The notes: a model not told the origin generated them from the letters alone. A stretch of DNA of 64,000 bases from Streblospio benedicti (GCA_019095985.1 CM032667.1:44831877-44895876); one strand, 5' to 3'. Shown: positions 23,167 to 34,080, counted from the stretch's first letter. Translations and numbers: made by a program.

Positions 23167-23959
23167 TTAATAGAAAGCATTTCCACCACTTTTCAACATC
23201 TCATCGTTTATTAAATCTGGGCCCGTGGCTTTACAGTTTTTCAGTTGTTTTACATTTTTTTTAACTTCTAGAGTAATTGGTACATTGATTTCCCAATTTG
23301 ACCCTGCCTCTCTTTCAATAACTGTCAATGAGTTCTGTACATAATCAAAGAAATTTCTATCAATGTTACTATTCTTTTTTTTTAATAGTCTTTGAAAATG
23401 TGTCATCCAAATGTGAGTACCAATTAAACTTTCATTCATTTTGATATTGTTTAGCTTTCTGATGCTTGACTAGAATTCTTTGGGGTATTTTTTTTCCAAT
23501 CTAGCAATTTTCAATATTTTGTCATCCTTTTTGTACTTTTCAATGAGGTACTTAATCCTTTTACCGTAAAAATTCTTTTACATTTAATAAGAGTGTGCCT
23601 TTCAGATTGTAGCTCCACTCAGAACATCTCCTTTTACATGTACGTTGGTGTTTCTTTTTCTCACCATTTTGCATGCTAAATACCTTTATTTCTCCATATG
23701 TTGAAATTGAGACATGAGTTTTTGGTTTTTGCTTCATTGTTAAAAATGATAGAAATGCAGAAATCTTTTTTTTTTTTTTTTCTTCCTTTGTAAATGCTGA
23801 CTCTTTGAAGAAACTGATACTCAGTGGCAATTCAAAGACATGTTCGCTTGATCCAATTCCAACATCACTTCTGAAAACTCTAATGACCTGTATACCCTTG
23901 TGTGTATTGTGAACAAATCTCTCCACCTGGCGATTCCCTGCACCGCTTAAGAAAGCCAT
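23167..23959 (-). mobile_element. LINE fragment: linker and start of reverse transcriptase
   Basis: The minus-strand frames give KEFLR at 23561, a KKYPKEF(W) linker near 23490, then IGTHIWMTHFQRLLKKKNS and ITLEVKKNVKQLKNCKATGP with DLINDEMLK. The last phrase is the classic start of LINE reverse transcriptases (K..KA.GPD.I..E.LK). Several frames and stops are involved: a dead fragment. It may belong to the same family as the endonuclease fragment at 21946-22236, but the order on the strand is reversed. Confidence 0.6.
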
Positions 23960-25836
23960 AGTGACACCTATTTTAAAGAAGGCAACTAGACAAAGAGATA
24001 TTGAAAAATTACCGTCCTGTTAGCAATTTACCATGCTTGGGCAAACTTTTGGAAAAAGTTGCTGTGAAACAAATAACATGGTACAAGAAAGAAAACAATC
24101 TGTATAGTATCTTCCAAAGTGGGTAACGTGAATACCACAGCACTGAAACAGCACTTGTCAAAATAATGAATGATATTTTGAACTCCTTAGACAACCAGAA
24201 GTGTGTTATGTTGATAATGTTAGATTTAAGTGCAGCATTCGACACTATCGAACATCAGATACTAATTGACAGACTGGAGACTGACTTCAACGTGACAGGA
24301 ACACCCCTTGCGTGGATGAAATCATACTTGACCAATAGAACACAAGCTGTAGTAGTTGAAGGTGTGTCTTCTGATGAACTGGAACTGACTGTTGGTCTTC
24401 CTCAGGGCTCAAGTGTAGGTCCTTCAGAGTATGTGACATACAGTACACCAGTTTTTGAGATCGTGGAAAGATTTGTAATAAATGTTCACATGTATGCAGA
24501 TGACACACAGCTGTACCTGGAACTGAATCCTGAAAATTATGTTACAGCAGCAAGACAAATGGAGGCAATAAGAAGAACTAAAACTTTGGATGAACAATAA
24601 TCATTTGAAACTGAATGAGAATAAAACGGAATATTTATTGACAGGAAGGTCTGCTTCCATTAACAGAATATCTGTTCCTCTGACACTAAACATAGGTTCA
24701 TCAGTGATACATACTTCAAAGATGGCCAAAAATATTGGAGTTGCTTTTGATACTGAGCTTTCGATGGTCCCTCACATAAACAATCTGTGTAGGCAGTGCT
24801 ATGTGCAACTGCGGAACATTGCAAAGATACGTAGTAATCTTACTGAGGATACAGCAGCCACCCTCATGCATGCTTTTGTAAGCTCATCCTTGGACAGCTG
24901 CAATACCCTGTTGTATGGCTTAAGTGATTGTGAACTCAAAAAACTCCAACGTGTATAAAATTCAGCTGCACGCATTGTCTGTGGTTTAAAAAAGCATGAC
25001 CATATTACACCTGCACTCAAAAAACTTCACTGGTTGCCAATAGAACAGCGCATAACATACAAAATATGTTTGATGGTGTTCAAAACCAGATTGGGTGAAG
25101 CTCCTAGGTACCTTCAAGACATTATAAAACCCTACATACCTGCCAGACATCTCCGATCTTCAAATGCAAACCTTGTTCAAGCAGGAAAAGCCAGGACAAG
25201 ATATGGAGAAAGATCTTTTCGCATTGCTTGACCCAAATTGTGGAATAACTTACCAAATTCACTAAGAGCGCTGACAGATGTTGATGACTTCAAAAAAGAC
25301 CTCAAAACTTACCTTTTTAGAACAGCATTTGACCTCAAACCCGCTTTACACTATAGCAAATTCCACCTACGTAGCTCTACGTGCACTGGCAAACTGGCAA
25401 ATTTGTCAGAAAATTTTGAACGAACATTCAGTTTGGTTAAAGTTTGCTTTAAATAGTTATGCTGCGTCTACGGATCGCAGAACATTCGCACATACAAGTA
25501 ACACTTTGTTTGCATCAGTAAGTTGTCGTACCATGCATTTTTATTACGTTCAATGCCGCCACAATACGCCCAAGTTGACGACATGACATAATACGTGCAG
25601 GTGCGTTGCACGGGTTCGCTCATGATCGCTGTAGTGTAAAGCGGGTTTTAAGGCTTGAAAGTTTAGTAACTAATTAAGTAGGAAAGTGAACAAACAAAAT
25701 GAACTGAACTGTATCTGTATATAAATGTATTAGCTTTGAAAATGTGTTATATTAATTAATGTGCATATATGTAAACTAGCTATAGCACGTTAAGTGGTCT
25801 GTTAGTATAAAAATCCAATTATTATTATTATTATTC
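23930..25836 (+). mobile_element. LINE of the CR1/L2 group, 5'-truncated, with MITE inside
   Basis: Reverse transcriptase motifs in order: a VTPILKKATRQRDIEKL start (near 23950), MLDLSAAFDTIEHQILIDRL (24220-24280), GLPQGSSVG (24393-24420), MYADDTQLYL (24490-24520; YADD catalytic box), NKTEYLLTG and NIGVAFDTEL. The C-terminal region has SSLDSCNTLLYGL, HWLPIEQRITYKICLMVFK and WNNLPNSLR. The ORF has several stops and frameshifts. The 3' UTR ends in GTATAAAAATC followed by an ATT-repeat tail (25817-25836), as in CR1/L2-type elements. A 0.3-kb MITE interrupts the ORF end at 25337-25649. Confidence 0.9.
25337..25649. mobile_element. MITE with 18-bp terminal inverted repeats
   Basis: CCCGCTTTACACTATAGC at the left and GCTGTAGTGTAAAGCGGG at the right are inverted repeats with one mismatch. 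The element interrupts the LINE between GACCTCAA and AAGGCTTGAAAG, the continuous LINE text. Only a 2-base AA duplication fits at the junctions, so the superfamily is uncertain. No transposase is encoded: non-autonomous DNA transposon. Confidence 0.8.
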
Positions 25837-26280
25837 CTTTGACAGGGTAAACCACTGCTCAGTGGTGAGCAAATGGTGATTCATGCATTTTATAAGGGTA
25901 TAATTTCCAAGTCCTTCTGAGATTTTATTACCTTTTCCAAAATGCAAAATGTCAATCAATTCAGGAAGACACTTCGGCTTCCATTGTATCGCTGCTTTTA
26001 GCATATGATTGACGGACTTGACATTATTATTTGTCCACTTGTGGACAGTGTTGTGTTTAATATTTGGCTCAACCACGCCTTCTTTTAGAATATTGAGGAC
26101 TTTTGCTTTCAAATATATTTTTAACATTCCCTCATTATTGTCAAATTTATCGATTATGCCTAACAACACCTCGATCTTCTCTCTGGTGAAATGTTATTGT
26201 GTCGCCAGCGGTGGCTACGCCAACACACCTGAAAGTAGCATTTGCAATCTTCTTTCGCTCTTGGCGACTGATGCCTAAGT
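25831..26280 (-). mobile_element. MULE-like transposase fragment
   Basis: The minus-strand frame contains VVEPNIKHNTVHKWTNNNVK, SVNHMLKAAIQWKPKCLPEL and GLGNYTLIKCM. A W-T-N-N-N-x-x-S-x-N-H-x-L-K motif resembles the region around the last catalytic residue of MULE-type transposases, where an E is usual (NNVES). Here the equivalent position is K (NNVKS). An upstream portion near 26180-26280 (SERRLQMLLSGVLA) fits a preceding segment in another frame. Superfamily assignment is from motif memory only. Confidence 0.45.
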
Positions 26281-26496
26281 TGTTTTTCATATATTCGTCA
26301 TTTTATGTATAATTGTCTCTCCTTACCACATTGGATTACTAATTTATAAAATATATTTTTTATTGCACAAAAAAGCTTTTTGTCTCTTTAGAGACCTTTT
26401 CAATTTGTACAAATTTACTAAATGTACATACTTCAAAAATTAAAATCCAAATGATTGGAACATAAAAAACAAAACAAAATAAACAATACTTCTTAG

Positions 26497-26733
26497 GTTA
26501 AAGTACAAATCACTGCATGGGAATATCATTTTACTAAATATGATATAGATGCCGTGTTTGTATTTACTCATGCTCCAGGGCAGAGTGCCTATAATCATGT
26601 TGAGCGCAGGATGGCACCACTATCAAAGGATGTTGCAAGCATCATCTTACCTTTTGACACCTTTGGAAGCCATTTGGATGCTTCTAACAAGACCAAAGAC
26701 TTTAAGCTAGAAAAGCAAAATGAACTCCTTTGA
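26497..26733 (+). CDS. Fragment of VERRMAPLS uncharacterised family
   Basis: A plus-strand open stretch after a good acceptor (ATACTTCTTAG): a KVQITAWEYHFTKYDIDAV portion, then FVFTHAPGQSAYNHVERRM and APLSKDVASIILPFDTFGSH followed by LDASNKTKDFKLEKQNELL and a stop. The GQSAYN.VERRMAPLS.....ILP...FG.HLD pattern is one I associate with hypothetical proteins recurring in marine invertebrates. The function is unknown to me. Neighbours are all transposon remnants, so this is probably a mobile-element gene fragment. Confidence 0.5.
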   Translation, partial: VKVQITAWEYHFTKYDIDAVFVFTHAPGQSAYNHVERRMAPLSKDVASIILPFDTFGSHLDASNKTKDFKLEKQNELL

Positions 26734-26849
26734 TGAGGGACAGGTGAGGTCTGCTTTGTTATTGGACACAGCCATGAAATTGGACCAGTTTGCTAGAAGT
26801 AGCACATCCCGGTCCTGCACCACCCTCCTAATTGAGAAGCTTTTTTGTG

Positions 26850-27310
26850 TACAATGTGCACGTGTTCCAGCCTTAATGGATATGTAAAAGTATCTATCAA
26901 ATACTTTGTCTATTCTCTCACAATGTCAACTAGCCTCGAATTCTGATTCCAAGGAACATCATTCCTCATTAATCTGTAAAGTGGAACCACCGACTGGGCT
27001 AGTTTAGGAAAAAAATAACGCGAGTAGTAATTGACCAGTCCTGTAAAACTATTTTTTCATAAATATTCTGTGGAGACGGTGAATCCAGGATTGCTCTGGC
27101 CTTCTCTTCTGTAGGGCAAATGCCAGTGGCAGATATTTGAAATCCTAGATACTCTACACTTTGCATAAAAAATAGCATTATGACTCAAACAACTCAAAAC
27201 TTCTTTCAAAGTTTGTTTATGTTATTCAAGTGTACGACCTGTCACCAGAATGTCATCCAAATAACAACAGATTCCTTTAAACCGCTTGGTGGGCTGGAAC
27301 AAAGCAACTG
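26850..27310 (-). mobile_element. Gypsy-type LTR retrotransposon fossil (reverse transcriptase part)
   Basis: Minus-strand translation shows the polymerase box CCYLDDILVTG and, downstream, the connection-region phrase GLVNYYSR followed by QSVVPLYRLM. Both are characteristic of Ty3/gypsy pol. Only this short part of pol is present and no LTRs were seen. It is broken and truncated: an old fossil. Confidence 0.75.
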
Positions 27311-27362
27311 CTGTATTTATGTCAAAGGAAGTCTAGTGTATTCATAGAGACCCTTATGAGTG

Positions 27363-28180
27363 TTAATCGTTGTCAATTTGTATGAGTTCCAAAAGCTTTT
27401 TACAAACACCAAAAAGACTGCCATGCATGTAATCTATAACAACATTTTCTGATAGCTTGAAATATGGCAGAAACATTAAGGCGCATTCACCATAAAAGCA
27501 ATCAATCCTTCTACCTGTGGCCCTAGCTTCGGCAGCACTGGCTCGGATGCCTTGTTCATCTGGGAGCTGTTGGCCATCTTCTTGATAAGGGTATGCTCTA
27601 CTATGCCCAGCACCTGACTTAACAATTGCTCCCTGTTCCATACAAAATAAACAACCACATTCGCCATTGTGTCCCATCATGTTGAACACGTAGGCCCTAG
27701 CTTGCAAATCCATCGTAGCCACCACCAGCATAATTTTTGAAGTAATAATTCCTGTTTTGGTCTTGAAGGTAAACCCATCGTTGTACAAGTTNNNNNNNNN
27801 NNNNNNNNNNNNNNNNNNNNNNNNNNNNNNNNNNNNNNNNNNNNNNNNNNNNNNNNNNNNNNNNNNNNNNNNNNNNNNNNNNNNNNNNNNNTTTCCGATG
27901 GAATGTGCAACTGAATTAGCTGCAAATCATCACTTATTGCAGCATTTGATAGGTTGTGTCTTGCTGCTACAGCTCCAAGTGCCAGAGCATGTTCAGAGGC
28001 TATCATAGCGCTGTAATATATATCATTCTGTGGAGGAGTCACATATAACGGTGCAGCTGCTTCAATTAGATGACTACTGTCTCGTACTCTTTCAACTTCA
28101 AATTTATCACTTTTATCCTCAACATCGTCATCATCTGAAGATATTCATATCACTAGCTTCACAATACATATCCCCACTCT
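27363..28180 (-). mobile_element. CACTA (EnSpm)-type transposase fragment
   Basis: In the minus-strand frame 27363-27788, MDLQARAYVFNMMGHNGECG and CLFCMEQGAIV are followed by FYGECALMFLPYFKLSENVV and IDYMHGSLFGVCKKLLEL. This is the D-x-P/QAR...N...G..GC..C...G and IDYMH..L.GV pattern of metazoan CACTA-type transposases. An upstream piece (27892-28180; ALALGAVAARHNLSNAAISD and DDLQLIQLHIPSE) fits the segment before it, across a 100-N gap. No terminal repeats seen. Probably a dead remnant. Confidence 0.65.
27792..27891. other. Assembly gap (100 N)
   Basis: Exactly 100 N inside the CACTA transposase fragment. The protein motifs on both sides are compatible, so little sequence may be missing. 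Confidence 0.99.
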
Positions 28181-28532
28181 CTTCAAATCTTTCATTTTGC
28201 ACTTCTTAACAACTCTTGTCCCCACTGTCTCCTATTCTTTCTATTTCCAAATGTTCTGCCAGAAGGCACTGACCACTGGTCTTGTCAGTAATTGTATCAC
28301 AGCAGACATTTCTTGGATAGTCACCACAATCCTCATAGACGTCACTGAAATATACAAAAGTATATGTACATTCAACATGTGCAAAGCCGAAATTGATTTT
28401 GCCTATTCATATGGTATTATAATTATATATTTTCGCATAATACAAATAGGGTATTGGAGTGGGAGATGGAAAAATCTCTGACAGGAGTAGAGTTGTCACA
28501 CAGAGCTTTGATTGTTCAATAGAGGACTGTAT
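28181..28532. other. No gene seen
   Basis: Short frames only. The plus-strand frame 28197-28481 is hydrophobic with no domain. Minus-strand text at 28080-28180 is acidic (DDDVEDKSDKFEV) and may be the N-terminal linker of the CACTA transposase. Confidence 0.35.
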
Positions 28533-28753
28533 ACTGGAAGCATATGAAACAGGCATAGGCAAAATAAGCAAGAAAATTGTAAAATAAGTTGTATGTATTT
28601 CTTTCTGTAAATATGATCAATACTTATCACAGTAAGCAATGGAAGCAATCAGACATCGTATCTTGATTCGCAATATATTTTTTCTTACAGTAATAAGTTT
28701 AAAAACTATAGGCCTACTGTCTGATTTTAACACTATTCTGAGTTAAGACATCT
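28533..28753. repeat. 220-bp repeat shared with the YqaJ units
   Basis: CTGGAAGCATATGAAACAGG to AGTTAAGACATCT is repeated at 36782-37003 and 43733-43952. In minus-strand sense the repeat ends in an acceptor-like ATATGCTTCCAG, and different sequence follows it at this locus and at the YqaJ loci. It links the SAP-SWIM array (28.5-33.3 kb) with the YqaJ blocks. Confidence 0.85.
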
Positions 28754-29099
28754 ACGCATTGTTTCATGCCTATAGCAATCAAAACTGTTTCCATATATTA
28801 TTGCTTAGCATATATGATTTAAATATGTAGTGTCTTTCACATTGCTTCTTGATTAACCTCCAGTTGAGAGAAGACTTTTTTTACTAGCCGCTACCAAGGG
28901 TCTCGATTCTATGAATAGGATACAATATGATTACCATATTTTATTATATTATATTGTAGTTTGAATGCATATTGTGGTGTTGTATTGAAATGATAAAAGT
29001 ATTGGTTGTTTTTTTTACAATTATTATTTACATTTACCAATCATATTAGGCATGCACAAATAAATTAAAAGAAAAATTTAAAAACATATTGCATGTATC
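28754..29099. other. Spacer before the SAP-SWIM array
   Basis: AT-rich, no coding signal. In minus-strand sense it would be intron or 3' flank of the SWIM exon. Confidence 0.35.
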
Positions 29100-29884
29100 T
29101 CAAGTACGTGTTTTATTATAGTTGACTTTAAACTCACTCTGTTTCGTTGCACAAGTCTGTACGAAGTTAAAATTGGCTATTTTCCCAATTTTAACACTTG
29201 TTTTGGGGGCAGGTATGTCCCATGCCGATTTCTCCATTGTACAGGTAGCGCTGGTCATCCTACTTTCTCTGGCAGCCTCCATCCTAAATAGTAGCCCTGC
29301 TACATGCGCACATGCCTCCGACAACCCTGCCGTGCATGTGCAGTAGATAAGCACTATTCTATTATCAGATTTGTTGATTGTCACCCAGAACATATGTGGA
29401 ATGTTATTGATTTTTTCAGAGGGTGTGCAAACAGATTTCATAATGAAGAAATCTCCAGTATCTTTGCAGAGAATTTCTTTAATGAAGTTGGAAGAAACAA
29501 ATGAATAAGCCTTGCCCTCTTTGTATTTATTTATAACTGTTTCAGGGTCAACGCCTTTTTTTTTGGTTTATGAATTGCAAAATGTCACCATGAATGATTG
29601 GTGGCCAAATATTCATTACCTCTACTTCCCCTTTCCATCCTTCCTTGTCTAGAATTGGATCGTTTTTTGTTGCCTGTAATGGTCAGTTTATCAATGTATT
29701 GCACTCTTTCTGATAATTCATTTATTATTTGGGCGTTAGTTCTGTACGCTGGTGAAGCCATTGCTGCTAAACCTTTAATGCTGCCCGATGTAGGGAAGCC
29801 TCTTTTAGCAGAAAGGTCTTTTAGGTCATCAGCGCTCCATAACATGAACCTATCAAATGAATAGTCTTCTGCACTAATATCCAT
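29100..29884 (-). pseudogene. SAP-SWIM protein exon, array copy 1
   Basis: The N-terminus has a SAP-like DNA-binding helix pair (FDRFMLWSADDLKDLSAKRG, FPTSGSIKGLAAMAS). Next comes a segment with INQKKGVDPETVLNKYKEGK, and then a SWIM zinc finger CTCTAGLSEACAHVAG with GLLFRMEAA. The downstream piece TCTMEKSAWDIPAPK and GKIANFNF is typical of SWIM proteins that continue into a YqaJ nuclease. No YqaJ follows here. SAP and SWIM parts are not in one continuous frame. Family members are thought to be mobile or virus-derived recombination proteins. Confidence 0.7.
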
Positions 29885-30221
29885 AATTTATGTATAAATG
29901 GAAAAAATAAAATATGAATATGTTTATAAAAGCAAGAATAATATAATATAGGGAATTAGGCAATAAAAACTACATTCAAACACACATCTTGAAATCCTCT
30001 CGTGTATACCACCTTGATTTTTATTTTTTTTTTAAAACAAAACTTTTTAATCACGATTAAGAAAATACAATAATTGACGCTCTAAATGAACATTACTTTC
30101 AAAAAAGTACACAGCGTTCACAACGAATCACATTTCCAATGAATTACAAAACTTGCTCTATTTTCCTCATCCAATTTACAAAAAGTTCTAGGTACTCCTT
30201 GATATTATGCCTCATCTATGA

Positions 30222-30995
30222 TTAAAATGCAAATGATAGTTGACTATTATAGTTGACTTTAAACTCACTCTGTTTGTTGCACACGTCTTTAAAGTTAAAA
30301 TTGGCTATTTTCCCAATTTTAACACTTGTTTTGGGGGCAGGTATGTCCCATGCCGATTTCTCCATTGTACAGGTAGCGCTGGTCATCCTACTTTCTCTGG
30401 CAGCCTCCATCCTAAATAGTAGCCCTGCTACATGCGCACATGCCTCCGACAACCCTGCCGTGCATGTGCAGTAGATAAGCACTATTCTATTATCAGATTT
30501 GTTGATTGTCACCCAGAACATATGTGGAATGTTATTGATTTTTTCAGAGGGTGTGCAAACAGATTTCATAATGAAGAAATCTCCAGTATCTTTGCAGAGA
30601 ATTTCTTTAATGAAGTTGGAAGAAACAAATGAATAAGCCTTGCCCTCTTTGTATTTATTTAAAACTGTTTCAGGGTCAACGCCTTTTTTTTGGTTTATGA
30701 ATTGCAAAATGTCACCATGAATGATTGGTGGCCAAATATTCATTACCTCTACTTCCCCTTTCCATCCTTCCTTGTCTAGAATTGGATCGTTTTTTGTTGC
30801 CTGTAATGGTCAGTTTATCAATGTATTGCACTCTATTATTTGGGCGTTAGTTCTGTATGCTGGTGAAGCCATTGCTGCTAAACCTTTAATGCTGCCCGAT
30901 GTAGGGAAGCCTCTTTTAGCAGAAAGGTCTTTTAGGGCATCAGCGCTCCATAACATGAACCTATCAAATGAATAGTCTTCTGCACTAATATCCAT
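30222..30995 (-). pseudogene. SAP-SWIM protein exon, array copy 2
   Basis: Same domain order as copy 1. It carries the longest SWIM-containing frame (173 codons, 30222-30743), starting MNIWPPIIHGDILQFINQKK and including FIKEILCKDTGDFFIMKSVC and the intact CxC...CxH SWIM set. The SAP part lies in a separate frame and has lost the ELSERV portion. The SWIM frame runs into its own stop, and no nuclease domain is attached. Confidence 0.7.
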
Positions 30996-31430
30996 AATTT
31001 ATGTATAAATGGAAAAAATAAAATATGAATATGTTTATAAAAGCAAGAATAATATAATATAGGGAATTAGGCAATAAAAACTACATTCAAACACACATCT
31101 TGAAATCCTCTGGGTGTATACCACCTTGATTTTTTTTTTTTAAAAAACAAAACTTTTTTAATCACGATCAAGAAAATACAATAATTGACGCTCTAAATGA
31201 ACATTACTTTCAAAAAAAACACACGTTCACAACGAATCACATTTCAATGAATTACAAAACTTGCTCTATTTTCCTCATCCAATTTACAAAAAGTTCTAGG
31301 TACTCCTTGATATTATGCCTCATCTATGATTAAAATGCAAATGATAGTTGACTATTATAGTTGACTTTAAACTCACTCTGTTTCGTTTTACAGTCTGTGT
31401 ACGAAGTTAAAATTGGCTATTTTCCCAATT

Positions 31431-32126
31431 TTAACACTTGTTTTGGGGGGCAGGTATGTCCCATGCCGATTTCTCCATTGTACAGGTAGCGCTGGTCATC
31501 CTACTTTCTCTGGCAGCCTCCATCCTAAATAGTAGCCCTGCTACATGCGCACATGCCTCCGACAACCCTGCCCTGCATGTGCAGTAGATAAGCACTATTC
31601 TATTATCAGATTTGTTGATTGTCACCCAGAACATATGTGGAATGTTATTGATTTTTTCAGAGGGTGTGCAAACAGATTTCATAATGAAGAAATCTCCAGT
31701 ATCTTTGCAGAGAATTTCTTTAATGAAGTTGGAAGAAACAAATGAATAAGCCTTGCCCTCTTTGTATTTATTTATAACTGTTTCAGGGTCAACGCCTTTT
31801 TTTTTGGTTTATGAATTGCAAAATGTCACCATGAATGATTGGTGGCCAAATATTCATTACCTCTACTTCCCCTTTCCATCCTTCCTTGTCTAGAATTGGA
31901 TGGTTTTTTTGTTGCCTGTAATGGTCAGTTTATCAATGTATTGCACTCTTTCTGATAATTCATTTATTATTTGGGCGTTAGTTCTGTACGCTGGTGAAGC
32001 CATTGCTGCTAAACCTTTAATGCTGCCCGATGTAGGGAAGCCTCTTTTAGCAGAAAGGTCTTTTAGGTCATCAGCGCTCCATAACATGAACCTATCAAAT
32101 GAATAGTCTTCTGCACTAATATCCAT
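31431..32126 (-). pseudogene. SAP-SWIM protein exon, array copy 3
   Basis: As copy 1. The SWIM finger reads CTCRAGLSEACAHVAG, so its Cys/His ligands are kept. The SAP frame is cut shorter than in copy 1. Not continuous. Confidence 0.65.
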
Positions 32127-32499
32127 AATTTATGTATAAATGGAAAAAATAAAATATGAATATGTTTATAAAAGCAAGAATAATATAATATAGGGAATTA
32201 GGCAATAAAAACTACATTCAAACACACATCTTGAAATCCCTCGTGTATACCACCTTTTTTTTTTTTTTAAACAAAACTTTTTAATCACGATCAAGAAAAT
32301 ACAATAATTGACGCTCTAAATGAACATTACTTTCAAAAAAGTACACAGCGTTCACAACGAATCACATTTCAATGAATTACAAAACTTGCTCTATTTTCCT
32401 CATCCAATTTACAAAAGTTCTAGGTACTCCTTGATATTATGCCTCATCTATGATTAAAATGCAAATGATAGTTGACTATTATAGTTGACTTTAAACTCA

Positions 32500-33182
32500 C
32501 TCTGTTTCGTTGTTTTGGGGGCAGGTATGTCCCATGCCGATTTCTCCATTGTACAAAGCTGGTCAAACTTTCTCTGGCAGCCTCCATCCTAAATAGTAGC
32601 CTGCTACATAACATGCCTCCGACAAGTGCAGTGCAGTAATAAACACTATTCTATTATCAGATTTGTTGATTGTCACCCAGAACATATGTGGAATGTTATT
32701 GATTTTTTCAGAGGTTGTGCAAACAGATTTCATAATGAAGAAATCTCCAGTATCTTTGCAGAGAATTTCTTTTTTAATGAAGTTGGAAGAAACAAATGAA
32801 TAAGCTTTGCCCCTCTTTGTATTTATTTAAAACTGTTTCAGGGTCAACGCCTTTTTTTTGGTTTATGAATTGCAAAATGTCACCATGAATGATTGGTGGC
32901 CAAATATTCATTACCTCTACTTCCCCTTTCCATCCTTCCTTGTCTAGAATTGGATCGTTTTTTGTTGCCTGTAATGGTCAGTTTATCAATGTATTGCACT
33001 CTTTCTGATAATTCATTTATTATTTGGGCGTTAGTTCTGTACGCTGGTGAAGCCATTGCTGCTAAACCTTTAATGCTGCCTGATGTAGGGAAGCCTCTTT
33101 TTAGCAGAAAGTTCTTTTAGGTCATCAGCGCTCCATAACATGAACCTATCAAATGAATAGTCTTCTGCACTAATATCCATAA
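32500..33182 (-). pseudogene. SAP-SWIM protein exon, array copy 4 (most decayed)
   Basis: The outermost unit. The SAP start and the linker are recognisable, but the SWIM region (32540-32650) has lost several short segments compared with its sister units, including part of the zinc-ligand region. The spacer on its upstream side is also truncated. Array-end decay is common in tandem repeats. Confidence 0.6.
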
Positions 33183-33345
33183 TTTATGTATAAATGGAAA
33201 AAATAAAATATGAATATGTTTATAAAAACAAGAATAATATAATATAGGGAATTAGGCAATAAAAACTAAATTCAAACACACACGTTGAAATCCGCTTGTG
33301 TATACCACCTTGATATTATGCCTCATCTATGATTAATATATATTA

Positions 33346-33477
33346 ATATATATTAAGGGCTTGAAAATGTATTTATTTACAAAACAAATTTTAACCATGA
33401 TTCCAGAAATCGCCACCCCCCCCACCCCTAACTAAATGTTAATTAAATTGCTTGTGTGATGTGATGTGATGTGATGA
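33346..33477. repeat. Short simple repeats between the SWIM array and D3
   Basis: An ATTAATATATATTAATATAT tract (33330-33357), a poly-C tract near 33415, and about four TGTGA units (33458-33475) lie just before the D3 boundary. Confidence 0.6.
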
Positions 33478-33961
33478 ACAAAACGCATACTTTTTTCAAT
33501 AGCTGTCTAATTTTATAATTTCTAGTGCATTGATTGTAGAAAGGCTTTAAGCCAAAGGGCTAATATGCACTGTCTAATTAATTAATGATGGCTTTGCCCA
33601 TATATAAATAGTTCTTTGCTCTAACTTGTTATAGGATACAACTAAAAAGCTTTAGAATAAAAACGTTTTGAACAATTTTTAACATTGATTATTTAAAATA
33701 TAGCATAGAAAGAAAAACAAAAAGTACATAAGTGAGACCATATGCTATATATAGACTCCATGAGATTATTAATAATATAATTGCGCTTTACTACAGTATC
33801 TCAAATTCTTAAAAATAATCAATAACCACCTAACTAAGCAACCAGTTTCAGGTTCAAGACCACAATCCAAGATGATAAATGTTATGATATTTTAATAGAG
33901 AAGCAAAAGAAACAAACCTTAGAAATATTAGGATTACTATTGTTTTTAATAGTCGGTAGAT

Positions 33962-34080
33962 GTGGCTCTATACGTTTCTGACGCCGCTACCTCTCAAGGT
34001 CGGGCTTCCCGGCATTCTGCCCAAACTTCCAGGGAAACATGGGCGCTATCGCTCAATACCGCTATTTATACATATAACAT
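33962..34080 (-). promoter_or_regulatory. Possible minus-strand core promoter (TATA)
   Basis: On the minus strand, TATAAATAGCGG (34058-34069) is followed by a CpG-richer tract with GCGCCCATG and GCCGGGAAGCCCG, in otherwise AT-rich DNA. The patch is kept in all three D3 copies (also near 41040 and 45525). In minus sense it would point towards the SAP-SWIM array about 0.8 kb away. Only the TATA match and composition support this. Confidence 0.25.

Larger units (their letters stand above)
29100..33345. repeat. Tandem array of four 1.1-kb SAP-SWIM exon units
   Basis: Four head-to-tail units start near 29100, 30236, 31350 and 32467. The SAP start codons lie at 29884, 30995, 32126 and 33182 on the minus strand (spacing 1111, 1131 and 1056). 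Each unit holds the SAP-SWIM exon and a spacer ending in TATTATAGTTGACTTTAAAC. The last unit lacks the poly-T part of the spacer. Units are nearly identical apart from homopolymer lengths and a few small indels, so amplification is recent or it is an assembly repeat. Confidence 0.95.

Noticed and set aside
23561-23959. 132-codon minus-strand frame as an independent gene
   Set aside because: Its end joins the LINE linker motif KEFLR and then the LINE RT start downstream; the middle is a lysine run from poly-T. Treated as LINE debris.
27757-28008. Plus-strand frame across the second gap
   Set aside because: It is the opposite-strand shadow of the CACTA transposase and includes the N gap.
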